Source of the DNA: an uncultured Clostridia bacterium
GTDB lineage: Bacteria > Bacillota > Clostridia > TANB77 > CAG-508
Direction: 5' to 3'
Length of the DNA stretch: 7,025 nucleotides
Assembly (NCBI GenBank): GCA_947595555.1
Contig: CANQES010000069.1
Coordinates: 1-7,025 of the forward strand
The notes beneath the pieces were generated by a model. It did not search any database, was not told the origin of the DNA, and was given only the letters and a program-made list of their open reading frames with translations. Positions 1 through 4,662 of this stretch are shown here, piece by piece. The first letter of the stretch is position 1, and every line of letters begins with the position of its first letter. Both the position numbers and the translations under genes were made by a program.

Positions 1-278
1 GTATGTTTAAATCCCATTGGTTTAATATTAAAAGTTAAATTTTTATAATGCACTTGCCAATTGTTTGGCATTTTTTTCTTAAATTCCCATGAACCGCCAC
101 CTGTTTTACTTCTATGATATGTAGCATTAATATCTTCCCATTTTTTAGGGAAACTTTTGTCTTTCCAAATGATTTGTGGATCTGGTCTAGCTAGTATAAC
201 ATCTCCCCATTTTTCCAATTTTTGTCCATCTGACATGTCTAAAATTTTATATTCTTTCCATTCATTTGCTAATTTCAT
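1..278 (-). CDS. class I SAM-dependent methyltransferase, N-terminal part (cut by window edge)
   Basis: Translating the minus strand from the ATG at 278-276 gives 92 codons without a stop, running off the left edge. The protein begins MKLANEWKEYKILDMSDG and continues with KLEKWGDVILARPDPQIIW. This 'EW.(D/E)Y.ILD...G.KLE.WG...L.RPDPQ.IW' opening is what I recall from clostridial class I SAM methyltransferases related to the COG1092/RlmI group. The SAM-binding domain would lie beyond the edge and is not visible, so the family call rests on the N-terminus only and the substrate (rRNA or other) cannot be given. GGAAGG at 300-295 is the likely ribosome binding site, but it lies 16 bases from the ATG. 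An in-frame ATT at 287-285 would have a normal 7-base spacing and would add three residues. A vegetative-type promoter lies upstream, so this looks like a housekeeping gene unrelated to the divergent sporulation genes. Confidence 0.72.
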   Translation of the reverse strand, partial: MKLANEWKEYKILDMSDGQKLEKWGDVILARPDPQIIWKDKSFPKKWEDINATYHRSKTGGGSWEFKKKMPNNWQVHYKNLTFNIKPMGFKH

Positions 279-317
279 ATTAAAAATTTTTATTCCTTCC
301 TTTATTAGAATAGTAGT

Positions 318-346
318 ATTGTAGCATATTTTGTGTTTTTTTTCAA
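318..346 (-). promoter_or_regulatory. SigA-type promoter of the methyltransferase gene
   Basis: On the minus strand, TTGAAA (346-341) is followed by exactly 17 bases and then TACAAT (323-318). TG occurs just before the -10 as in extended -10 promoters (TGC-TACAAT). Transcription would start near 311, leaving a leader of about 33 bases with GGAAGG at 300-295. The match to the vegetative consensus TTGACA-N17-TATAAT is 5/6 in each box. Confidence 0.7.
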
Positions 347-375
347 GAATAATTTTACCTTATTTGGACATACTT
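347..375 (+). promoter_or_regulatory. SigF/SigG-type forespore promoter of sigG
   Basis: GAATA (347-351) fits the SigG -35 consensus (G-A/C-ATA). After 17 bases comes CATACTT (369-375), close to the SigG -10 (CATNNTA). The same -10 is preceded by GG at 366-367, giving GGACATACTT, which fits the SigF -10 pattern GGNNANAMTW. In B. subtilis the sigG gene is transcribed by SigF and then by SigG itself, and a dual-fit promoter matches that logic. The start would fall near 382, about 11 bases before the Shine-Dalgarno. The assignment is by eye only. Confidence 0.58.
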
Positions 376-392
376 AAAATATGAGTAAATCT

Positions 393-411
393 AAAGGAGG
401 TTTTTCTTTTG
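393..411 (+). promoter_or_regulatory. Ribosome binding site that fixes a TTG start for sigG
   Basis: AAAGGAGG (393-400) is a near-perfect anti-Shine-Dalgarno match, 8 bases before TTG at 409-411. No in-frame ATG lies close by, and the KVEICGV signature follows within four codons, so the rare TTG is almost certainly the true start. Confidence 0.85.
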
Positions 412-1185
412 TTAAACAATAAAGTAGAAATATGTGGTGTAAATACCTCTAAATTACCACTACTTAGCAAAAAAGAAAAAGAAGAACTATTCATAAAAAT
501 AAAAGAAGGAGATAATGAAGCTAGAACTACATTTATAAATGGAAATTTACGATTAGTATTAAGTGTTATACAAAGATTTTACGGAAGAGGAGAATCAGCA
601 GATGATTTATTTCAGGTTGGATGTGTTGGGTTAATAAAAGCAATTGATAATTTTGACTTAAACCAAAATGTACAATTTAGCACCTATGCAGTCCCTATGA
701 TAGTAGGAGAAGTAAAACGATATTTAAGAGATAATAATAGCATCAGAGTTAGTAGGTCTGTACGAGATTTAGCCTATAAAGCAATCCAATTTAAGGAAAG
801 ATATACAAAAGAGCATGGAAAAGAGCCGAAAATCGAAGATATTGCAAAAGAACTAGGTGTAGAAAAAGAAGAAATTGCCTTTAGTTTTGATGCCATTCAA
901 GACCCTGTATCATTACAAGAACCCGTTTACAGTGACGGCACAGAAAGTATATATATTATGGACCAAGTTAAAGATAGCAAAAATACAGATGACATGTGGA
1001 CAGAAAGAATGGCTATTGAAGGTGCTTTAAAAAAATTAAATGATAAGGAAAGAACTATAGTTACAAAAAGGTTTTTTGACGGAAGAACTCAAATGGAAGT
1101 AGCTGACGAAATTGGGATTTCACAAGCTCAAGTCTCAAGATTGGAAAAAAGTGCTATTGACCATATTAAAAAGTTTTATAAATAA
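409..1185 (+). CDS. sigG: RNA polymerase sporulation sigma factor SigG (late forespore)
   Basis: This 258-residue protein is a full-length sigma-70-family factor of the SigF/SigG/SigB type and matches B. subtilis SigG almost end to end. It starts with the hallmark KVEICGVNTSKLP (residues 5-17), which distinguishes SigG from SigF and SigE. Region 2 spans about 44-110 (NGNLRLVLSVIQRF, DDLFQVGCVGLIKAIDNF, FSTYAVPMIVGEVKRYLRDN). Region 3 spans about 112-170 (IRVSRSVRDLAYKA to DAIQDPVSL). Region 4 spans about 205-252, with the helix-turn-helix TQMEVADEIGISQAQVSRLE. SigG directs RNA polymerase to late forespore genes such as DPA uptake, germination receptor and small acid-soluble protein genes. Asn44 corresponds to B. 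subtilis Asn45, the residue reported to make SigG sensitive to the anti-sigma factor CsfB/Gin. Translation starts at TTG. The gene sits alone: the usual upstream spoIIGA-sigE pair is absent and a divergent methyltransferase gene takes its place. No terminator is visible before dpaA. Confidence 0.96.
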   Translation: MLNNKVEICGVNTSKLPLLSKKEKEELFIKIKEGDNEARTTFINGNLRLVLSVIQRFYGRGESADDLFQVGCVGLIKAIDNFDLNQNVQFSTYAVPMIVGEVKRYLRDNNSIRVSRSVRDLAYKAIQFKERYTKEHGKEPKIEDIAKELGVEKEEIAFSFDAIQDPVSLQEPVYSDGTESIYIMDQVKDSKNTDDMWTERMAIEGALKKLNDKERTIVTKRFFDGRTQMEVADEIGISQAQVSRLEKSAIDHIKKFYK

Positions 1186-1189
1186 TTTA

Positions 1190-1216
1190 ATAATCCACTT
1201 AACTACAACATATAAT
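1190..1216 (+). promoter_or_regulatory. Possible mother-cell (SigE-like) promoter of dpaA
   Basis: ATA (1190-1192), 16 bases, then CATATAAT (1209-1216) resembles the SigE pattern ATA-N16/18-CATACANT. The SigK -10 (CATANNNTA) fits less well at its end. The 61-base gap between sigG and dpaA has no hairpin, so readthrough from sigG is possible. A separate mother-cell promoter makes sense because DPA is made in the mother cell while SigG acts in the forespore. AT-rich sequence makes chance matches likely. Confidence 0.38.
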
Positions 1217-1246
1217 TAAGATATAAATTATGAAAGAAGGTTTAAT

Positions 1247-2140
1247 ATGTTAAATAAGTTTGCTGTTGTTGGTGGAGATTTAAGAATAATAAAATTAGTA
1301 AATATACTTGCCAAAGAAAAAAATATAATATATACTTATGGATTAGAAAGAGCAGAAGACATAAAAAATGTTGAAAATGTTTCGTTTTGTGAAAATATAG
1401 AACAGGCTACTCAAAATGCAGATATTATAATTGGTTCCATCCCATTCTCTAGTGATGGAAGAACTATCAATAGCCCATTTAGTCAAACTCCTATATCAAT
1501 TGAAAAACTGCTATATGCTAGTCATTCCAAAATGTTAATTGCAGGAAGTATATCTTCACAAGTGCATGATTTAGCAAAAAAACAAAATATTAATTTAATA
1601 GATATCATGAAAAGAGAAGAATTAGCAGTATTAAATACCATTGCTACAGCAGAAGGCGCAATTCAAGTAGCTATATCAAATACTGATAAAATATTGCATG
1701 GTAGTAATGTTTTAATTTTAGGTTTTGGCAGAGTGGCTAAAGTATTAGCATTAAAAATGTCTGCATTATCTGCTAATGTTACTTGTGCAGCAAGGAAGCT
1801 AGAAGATTTTGCTTGGATGAAAGCTTATGGATTAAATAGCATTAATATCAATAAATTAGGAGAAAACTTATCACAATATGATATAATTATAAATACTGTC
1901 CCCCACTTAATTATGACGTCAGAGAAACTTCAATATGTGCATAGTGATTGTGTATTAATTGATTTAGCATCTAAACCCGGTGGATTTGATGAAAAAGCAT
2001 TAAAAGATAAACATCTAAATTTGATTTGGGCATTAGCATTACCAGGAAAAGTAGCTCCAGTTACGACAGCTGAATTCATAAAAGAAACTATTTGTAATAT
2101 TTTAAATGAAGCAAGAAAGGAAGAAAAATATGTTAATTGA
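1247..2140 (+). CDS. dpaA: Dipicolinate synthase subunit A (DpaA/SpoVFA)
   Basis: At 297 residues it has the same length as B. subtilis SpoVFA. With DpaB it oxidises or dehydrates a lysine-pathway intermediate to dipicolinic acid in the mother cell; the product is then imported into the spore core. The N-terminal dinucleotide-like domain begins FAVVGGDLRIIKL (residues 5-17). A conserved TATAEG-like stretch lies at about 131-137 (IATAEGAIQ). The second Rossmann domain has VLILGFGRVAKVLA (about 155-168, GxGxxA at 159-164). Typical DpaA motifs follow: NTVPH (216-220), DLASKPGG (239-246) and LPGKVAPVTTA (265-275). GAAAGAAGG at 1232-1240 lies 6 bases before the ATG. In most spore formers dpaB follows at once; here the next gene is uppP, whose start lies inside the last codons of dpaA. 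DpaB must be elsewhere or replaced. Alternative family members (ornithine cyclodeaminase, alanine dehydrogenase) are unlikely given the motif set. Confidence 0.93.
   Translation: MLNKFAVVGGDLRIIKLVNILAKEKNIIYTYGLERAEDIKNVENVSFCENIEQATQNADIIIGSIPFSSDGRTINSPFSQTPISIEKLLYASHSKMLIAGSISSQVHDLAKKQNINLIDIMKREELAVLNTIATAEGAIQVAISNTDKILHGSNVLILGFGRVAKVLALKMSALSANVTCAARKLEDFAWMKAYGLNSININKLGENLSQYDIIINTVPHLIMTSEKLQYVHSDCVLIDLASKPGGFDEKALKDKHLNLIWALALPGKVAPVTTAEFIKETICNILNEARKEEKYVN
2114..2132 (+). promoter_or_regulatory. Ribosome binding site of uppP inside the end of dpaA
   Basis: AGAAAGG (2114-2120) lies 9 bases before ATG 2130-2132, and both are within the dpaA reading frame. An earlier in-frame ATG at 2106 has no comparable site and would add eight charged residues (MKQERKKN) before the family's normal start, so 2130 is preferred. 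Confidence 0.7.
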
Positions 2141-2990
2141 AATTATAAAATCTATTCTATTTGGAATAGTTGAAGGAATTACAGAATGGCTACCTATTAG
2201 TAGCACAGGACATTTAATATTAGTAGAGCAATTTGTCAAGTTTTCACAAGTATCACCAGAATTTTGGAATATGTTTGAAGTAGTTATACAGTTTGGAGCT
2301 ATTTTAGCAGTTGTATTACTGTATTGGAATAAAATATATCCTATTACAAAAAACAAAAAAAAGGCTATTAAATCAACAGGAATTTTGTCTTATTTTAATA
2401 AAGATATTATGATATTGTGGGCTAAAATTTTGACTGCTTGCATACCAGCAGCAATTATAGGAGTTTTATTTGATGAAGTTTTTGAAGCTTTATTCTATAA
2501 TCCTTTTTGCATCGCTTTAGCTTTGATTATATTTGGTGTTGCCTTTATTATAATAGAAAATTATAATAAAAATAAATCTACTAAAAAACAAAAACATACA
2601 AATTCACAAATTACATATAAAGATTGTATAATTATAGGACTTTTCCAATTGTTAGCTGCTATATTTCCAGGAACATCTCGTTCTGGAGCTACTATTTTAG
2701 GTGGTCTACTAATTGGTTTATCAAGACCTAATGCTGCGGAATTCACTTTTTACTTAGCAATTCCTACAATGCTAGGTGCCAGTTTGTTGAAACTAGTTAA
2801 ATTTGGTTTAGCATTTACTGGTATAGAATTAGTAATTTTATTGGTTGGAATGATTGTTTCTTTCTTCGTATCTATTTTTGTTATAAAGTTCTTAATGAAT
2901 TATATTAAAAAACATGACTTTAAAATATTTGGCTATTATAGGATTATTTTAGGAATTATTGTATTAATTTATTTTTGTTTTGTAAAATAG
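2130..2990 (+). CDS. uppP: Undecaprenyl-diphosphatase UppP (BacA family)
   Basis: From the ATG at 2130 the protein has 286 residues, a normal length for UppP. It is a multi-pass membrane enzyme that removes one phosphate from undecaprenyl diphosphate, regenerating the lipid carrier for peptidoglycan and other wall polymers; overexpression gives bacitracin resistance. Both catalytic signatures are present: GIVEGITEWLPISSTGH at residues 12-28 (Glu15, Glu19, Ser24, Ser25 and His28 match the key positions of the E. coli enzyme) and PGTSRSG at 180-186 with the essential Arg184. Several hydrophobic segments follow, with a lysine-rich cytoplasmic-type loop around 142-156. The start overlaps the dpaA stop by 11 bases in a different frame, implying translational coupling and co-transcription with dpaA. 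That suggests a mother-cell, sporulation-timed copy serving cortex peptidoglycan synthesis. A second, housekeeping UppP or BcrC elsewhere would be expected, but I cannot see that here. Confidence 0.94.
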   Translation: MLIEIIKSILFGIVEGITEWLPISSTGHLILVEQFVKFSQVSPEFWNMFEVVIQFGAILAVVLLYWNKIYPITKNKKKAIKSTGILSYFNKDIMILWAKILTACIPAAIIGVLFDEVFEALFYNPFCIALALIIFGVAFIIIENYNKNKSTKKQKHTNSQITYKDCIIIGLFQLLAAIFPGTSRSGATILGGLLIGLSRPNAAEFTFYLAIPTMLGASLLKLVKFGLAFTGIELVILLVGMIVSFFVSIFVIKFLMNYIKKHDFKIFGYYRIILGIIVLIYFCFVK

Positions 2991-2991
2991 C

Positions 2992-3020
2992 TTGACATTT
3001 ATCAAATTATGCGATATATA
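2992..3020 (+). promoter_or_regulatory. SigA-type promoter for the 40-residue membrane protein gene
   Basis: TTGACA (2992-2997) is a perfect -35 box two bases after the uppP stop. After 17 bases comes TATATA (3015-3020, 5/6). Transcription would start near 3027, giving a leader of about 37 bases. It suggests that the small gene can be expressed in vegetative cells, independently of the sporulation genes upstream. Confidence 0.62.
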
Positions 3021-3063
3021 TTAATTAGAAAATTTAAAAATCATGGAAGGAATGAAATAAATT

Positions 3064-3186
3064 ATGGAACAAGAGAAAAATCAAGGTAAGAAAAGATTAT
3101 CTGTAGAAGGTACTTTGTTATTAACTGTATTCTTTACTACATTAGCTATTGTAACAGTAGGAATACTTAATTGGATATTAAAATAG
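3064..3186 (+). CDS. Uncharacterised 40-residue single-pass membrane microprotein
   Basis: ATG at 3064 opens a 40-codon frame ending in TAG at 3184-3186. The protein has a charged, lysine-rich head (MEQEKNQGKKRLSVEG, residues 1-16) and one hydrophobic segment (about 17-38, TLLLTVFFTTLAIVTVGILNW), ending in ILK. By the positive-inside rule the head should face the cytoplasm. I do not recognise the family. Support for a real gene is contextual: a good SigA-type promoter lies just upstream, GGAAGG occurs at 3045-3050, and an excellent terminator begins at the stop codon. The Shine-Dalgarno is far from the ATG (13 bases), which is a weakness. Because it sits between uppP and a terminator it could be a small partner of a membrane enzyme, but nothing in the sequence proves this. 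Confidence 0.6.
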   Translation: MEQEKNQGKKRLSVEGTLLLTVFFTTLAIVTVGILNWILK

Positions 3187-3220
3187 AATAAGGCATGAAA
3201 TGCATGCCTTATTCTATTTT
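3180..3220. terminator. Bidirectional intrinsic terminator between convergent genes
   Basis: A perfect 18-bp inverted repeat (3180-3197 with 3203-3220) encloses a 5-base loop (AAATG, 3198-3202). The inner stem is GC-containing (AAGGCATG/CATGCCTT) and the outer part is AAAATAGAAT/ATTCTATTTT, so a T run follows the core stem in either direction. The stop codon of the 40-residue gene (TAG, 3184-3186) lies in the left arm and the stop of the opposing gene (TAA, 3211-3209) in the right arm. It should end the dpaA-side transcript and the spoVV-side transcript alike. Confidence 0.9.
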
Positions 3221-3427
3221 TCGATTTTGTCTATTGTTAGTTTCACACATTTTTTCATATTCTTTACATTTTATCTTATAATCCATTTGCATACATAAAT
3301 ATCTATAATAACTATAAGCTTGCTCATATTGCATCATTAATTCATTTACATCCATACCATTTGGAGATGGCTGCATGCCATAATCCATGTATGGCGGCAT
3401 AAAGCTAGGATTAAAATCTCTTTCCAT
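3209..3427 (-). CDS. Uncharacterised Tyr/Met/Cys-rich 72-residue protein, possible spore coat component
   Basis: This small soluble protein has a striking composition: 10 Met, 9 Tyr and 3 Cys in 72 residues. The first part (residues 1-25) is rich in Pro, Met and aromatics (FNPSFMPPYMDYGMQPSPNGM). The second part (about 26-62) looks helical and carries a Tyr-rich stretch (YEQAYSYYRYLCMQMDYKIK) and the cysteines at 45, 54 and 61. The tail is polar (NNRQNRKIE). No signal peptide or membrane segment is present. AAGGGGGTG lies 7 bases before the ATG at 3427, a strong ribosome binding site. The gene starts 50 bases downstream of spoVV on the same strand with no terminator between, and it ends inside the shared terminator, so the two are probably co-transcribed under mother-cell control. 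Tyrosine, methionine and cysteine richness is common in crosslinked spore coat proteins such as the CotJ group, and that is my guess, not a recognised homology. Confidence 0.72.
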   Translation of the reverse strand: MERDFNPSFMPPYMDYGMQPSPNGMDVNELMMQYEQAYSYYRYLCMQMDYKIKCKEYEKMCETNNRQNRKIE

Positions 3428-3477
3428 TATTTTTCACCCCCTTATTTTCTCGATGTCTCACCATTTTCTTCTAAATA

Positions 3478-4536
3478 TTAGATGTCAAAATTAAAAAAAG
3501 GACATACTTGTATAAAAACATAAGTATAAAGAGCAGAGAATAAACCATGAAGTAACTTACCATACAAATATGGTTTTATAGATAAATCTGTTTTTGATGT
3601 TATGCTCCAAACTTGAAGTAATATAGACATACCACCAAATCCAAGCAAAAATGCAGTAATAATTATATTCAATGATAGTTTTTTATATGCTATCGCAGAT
3701 ATCGTGTTTATTCCATTTGTAATTTCTAATACTCCTGTTAAAATTCCTTGAATAAAATTAGTATCAATGTTTAATAGTTCGAATATAGGTGATATGCAAA
3801 GAGTCATTATATTTAATAGTCCACTTGCTTTAAAAATAGATATAATGCTTGAAAATATAACAACAAAGCCACCAATTAGAAGAATTGTGGATATACTATT
3901 TGTAATACTTTCTGCTAAAATTTCTCCTAAATTAGAAAAAGATACTGTTTGTTTTTGTTGTGTATATGAATTTGTTTTAGACATGTTAATTGAGCTATCT
4001 CTTCCCTTTTTCCAATATCTAAATAGAAAACCAACTGTTATGCAACCTAATAAATGTGTTATAAATAGTAAAATTCCAATTGTAGTATTTCTATACATTA
4101 AAATACCAACTGTACCAATTATAAATAATGGTCCAGAATTGTTTGTAAAACTAAGTAATCTTTCACATTCTTCTTTAGTACATATATTGTTTTTTCTAAA
4201 ATTACTAGCAATTTTGGCTCCTACAGGATATCCACTAATTATCCCCATTATAAATGCAAATGCTCCCTCTCCCCTTACATTAAAAATTGGTTTCATATAA
4301 TTATTTAATATATGTCCTAGAAAATATACAATATTTGTATGCATTAATAATTCAGTTGCAACAAAAAATGGAAAAAGTGAAGGTACAACAGAATTAGCCC
4401 ATAGCGATAATCCTGATTTTACAGCAGGAAGATTGCTTTTTGAAAATAGTAAAAGGCAAAAAGTAAATATTAAAAATAATATTGGTAATAAGTTTTTCTT
4501 TACTCTTATGACATAAATACTTGGTTTCGCTATCAT
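3478..4536 (-). CDS. spoVV: Sporulation integral membrane protein SpoVV/YlbJ, DPA transporter of the outer forespore membrane
   Basis: From the ATG at 4536 the protein has 352 residues with many hydrophobic segments. It shows the nucleoside-recognition (Gate) type features of YlbJ: NSVVPSLFPFFVATELL (about 48-64), MGIISGYPVGAKIASNF (97-113, SGYPVGAK at 101-108), FTNNSGPLFIIGTVG (130-144), EITNG (271-275) and LLGFGGMSILLQV (297-309). A hydrophilic loop at about 174-200 separates two half-domains. In B. subtilis this SigE-controlled protein is needed to move dipicolinic acid from the mother cell into the intermembrane space, before the SpoVA complex takes it into the forespore. The reading frame extends upstream to 4644, but GAAAGAAGG (4550-4542) five bases before this ATG fixes the start; the extra AT-rich codons are intergenic. 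The convergent dpaA makes the presumed substrate. It is somewhat shorter than the B. subtilis protein (about 400 residues). The family is near certain; the DPA role is by analogy. Confidence 0.9.
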   Translation of the reverse strand: MIAKPSIYVIRVKKNLLPILFLIFTFCLLLFSKSNLPAVKSGLSLWANSVVPSLFPFFVATELLMHTNIVYFLGHILNNYMKPIFNVRGEGAFAFIMGIISGYPVGAKIASNFRKNNICTKEECERLLSFTNNSGPLFIIGTVGILMYRNTTIGILLFITHLLGCITVGFLFRYWKKGRDSSINMSKTNSYTQQKQTVSFSNLGEILAESITNSISTILLIGGFVVIFSSIISIFKASGLLNIMTLCISPIFELLNIDTNFIQGILTGVLEITNGINTISAIAYKKLSLNIIITAFLLGFGGMSILLQVWSITSKTDLSIKPYLYGKLLHGLFSALYTYVFIQVCPFFNFDI

Positions 4537-4550
4537 GATAACCTTCTTTC
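4536..4550 (-). promoter_or_regulatory. Ribosome binding site that fixes the spoVV start
   Basis: On the minus strand GAAAGAAGG (4550-4542) stands 5 bases before ATG 4536-4534. It resembles the site of dpaA (GAAAGAAGG, 1232-1240), the other DPA gene here. It argues against the longer frame that begins at 4644. Confidence 0.72.
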
Positions 4551-4567
4551 TTAAATAGTTTACTATT

Positions 4568-4597
4568 ATAGTATATTTTTTTAATAATATATTATGA
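4568..4597 (-). promoter_or_regulatory. Possible SigE-type promoter of spoVV
   Basis: On the minus strand TCATAAT (4597-4591), 15 bases, then TATACTAT (4575-4568) resembles the SigE pattern (T/G)(C/A)ATATT-N14/15-CATACANT, with one mismatch in the -35 and two in the -10. Transcription would start near 4561, about 25 bases before the start codon. SigE control is known for B. subtilis ylbJ/spoVV. The 126-base intergenic region is nearly all A/T, so chance matches are easy; no convincing promoter for the divergent gene at 4663 could be picked. Confidence 0.4.
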
Positions 4598-4662
4598 ATA
4601 TGAATTATATATTGAATAAAAAAATGTAATATGATAATATACACAATAAAGGGGGATTTAAA

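Noticed and set aside
330..345. Run of eight T at 336-343 as a terminator
   Set aside because: No GC-containing hairpin precedes it on either strand; it is the spacer of the minus-strand promoter.
2106..2129. Upstream ATG for uppP adding MKQERKKN
   Set aside because: No Shine-Dalgarno at a suitable distance, and UppP proteins normally begin a few residues before the first membrane segment; the ATG at 2130 has AGAAAGG upstream.
2102..2356. Open frame of 84 codons on the minus strand
   Set aside because: It lies antisense to the dpaA end and uppP start, whose catalytic motif is coded on the plus strand; no ribosome binding site or recognisable protein.
2561..2746. Open frame of 61 codons on the minus strand
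   Set aside because: Antisense to the uppP PGTSRSG region; a by-product of the AT-rich codons of uppP.
3767..4300. Open frame of 177 codons on the plus strand
   Set aside because: Antisense to spoVV, which has conserved family motifs, a ribosome binding site and a fitting promoter; the plus-strand product resembles nothing I know.
4537..4644. N-terminal extension of spoVV by 36 residues
   Set aside because: The extension is very AT-rich Ile/Tyr/His-type sequence that covers the promoter region, and a good Shine-Dalgarno precedes the internal ATG at 4536.
4551..4662. SigA-type promoter TTGAAT (4612-4617) for the PstS-like gene
   Set aside because: The best -10 (TAATAT at 4635-4640) is only a 4/6 match and would start transcription almost on the ribosome binding site; the whole region is A/T so such matches are expected by chance.
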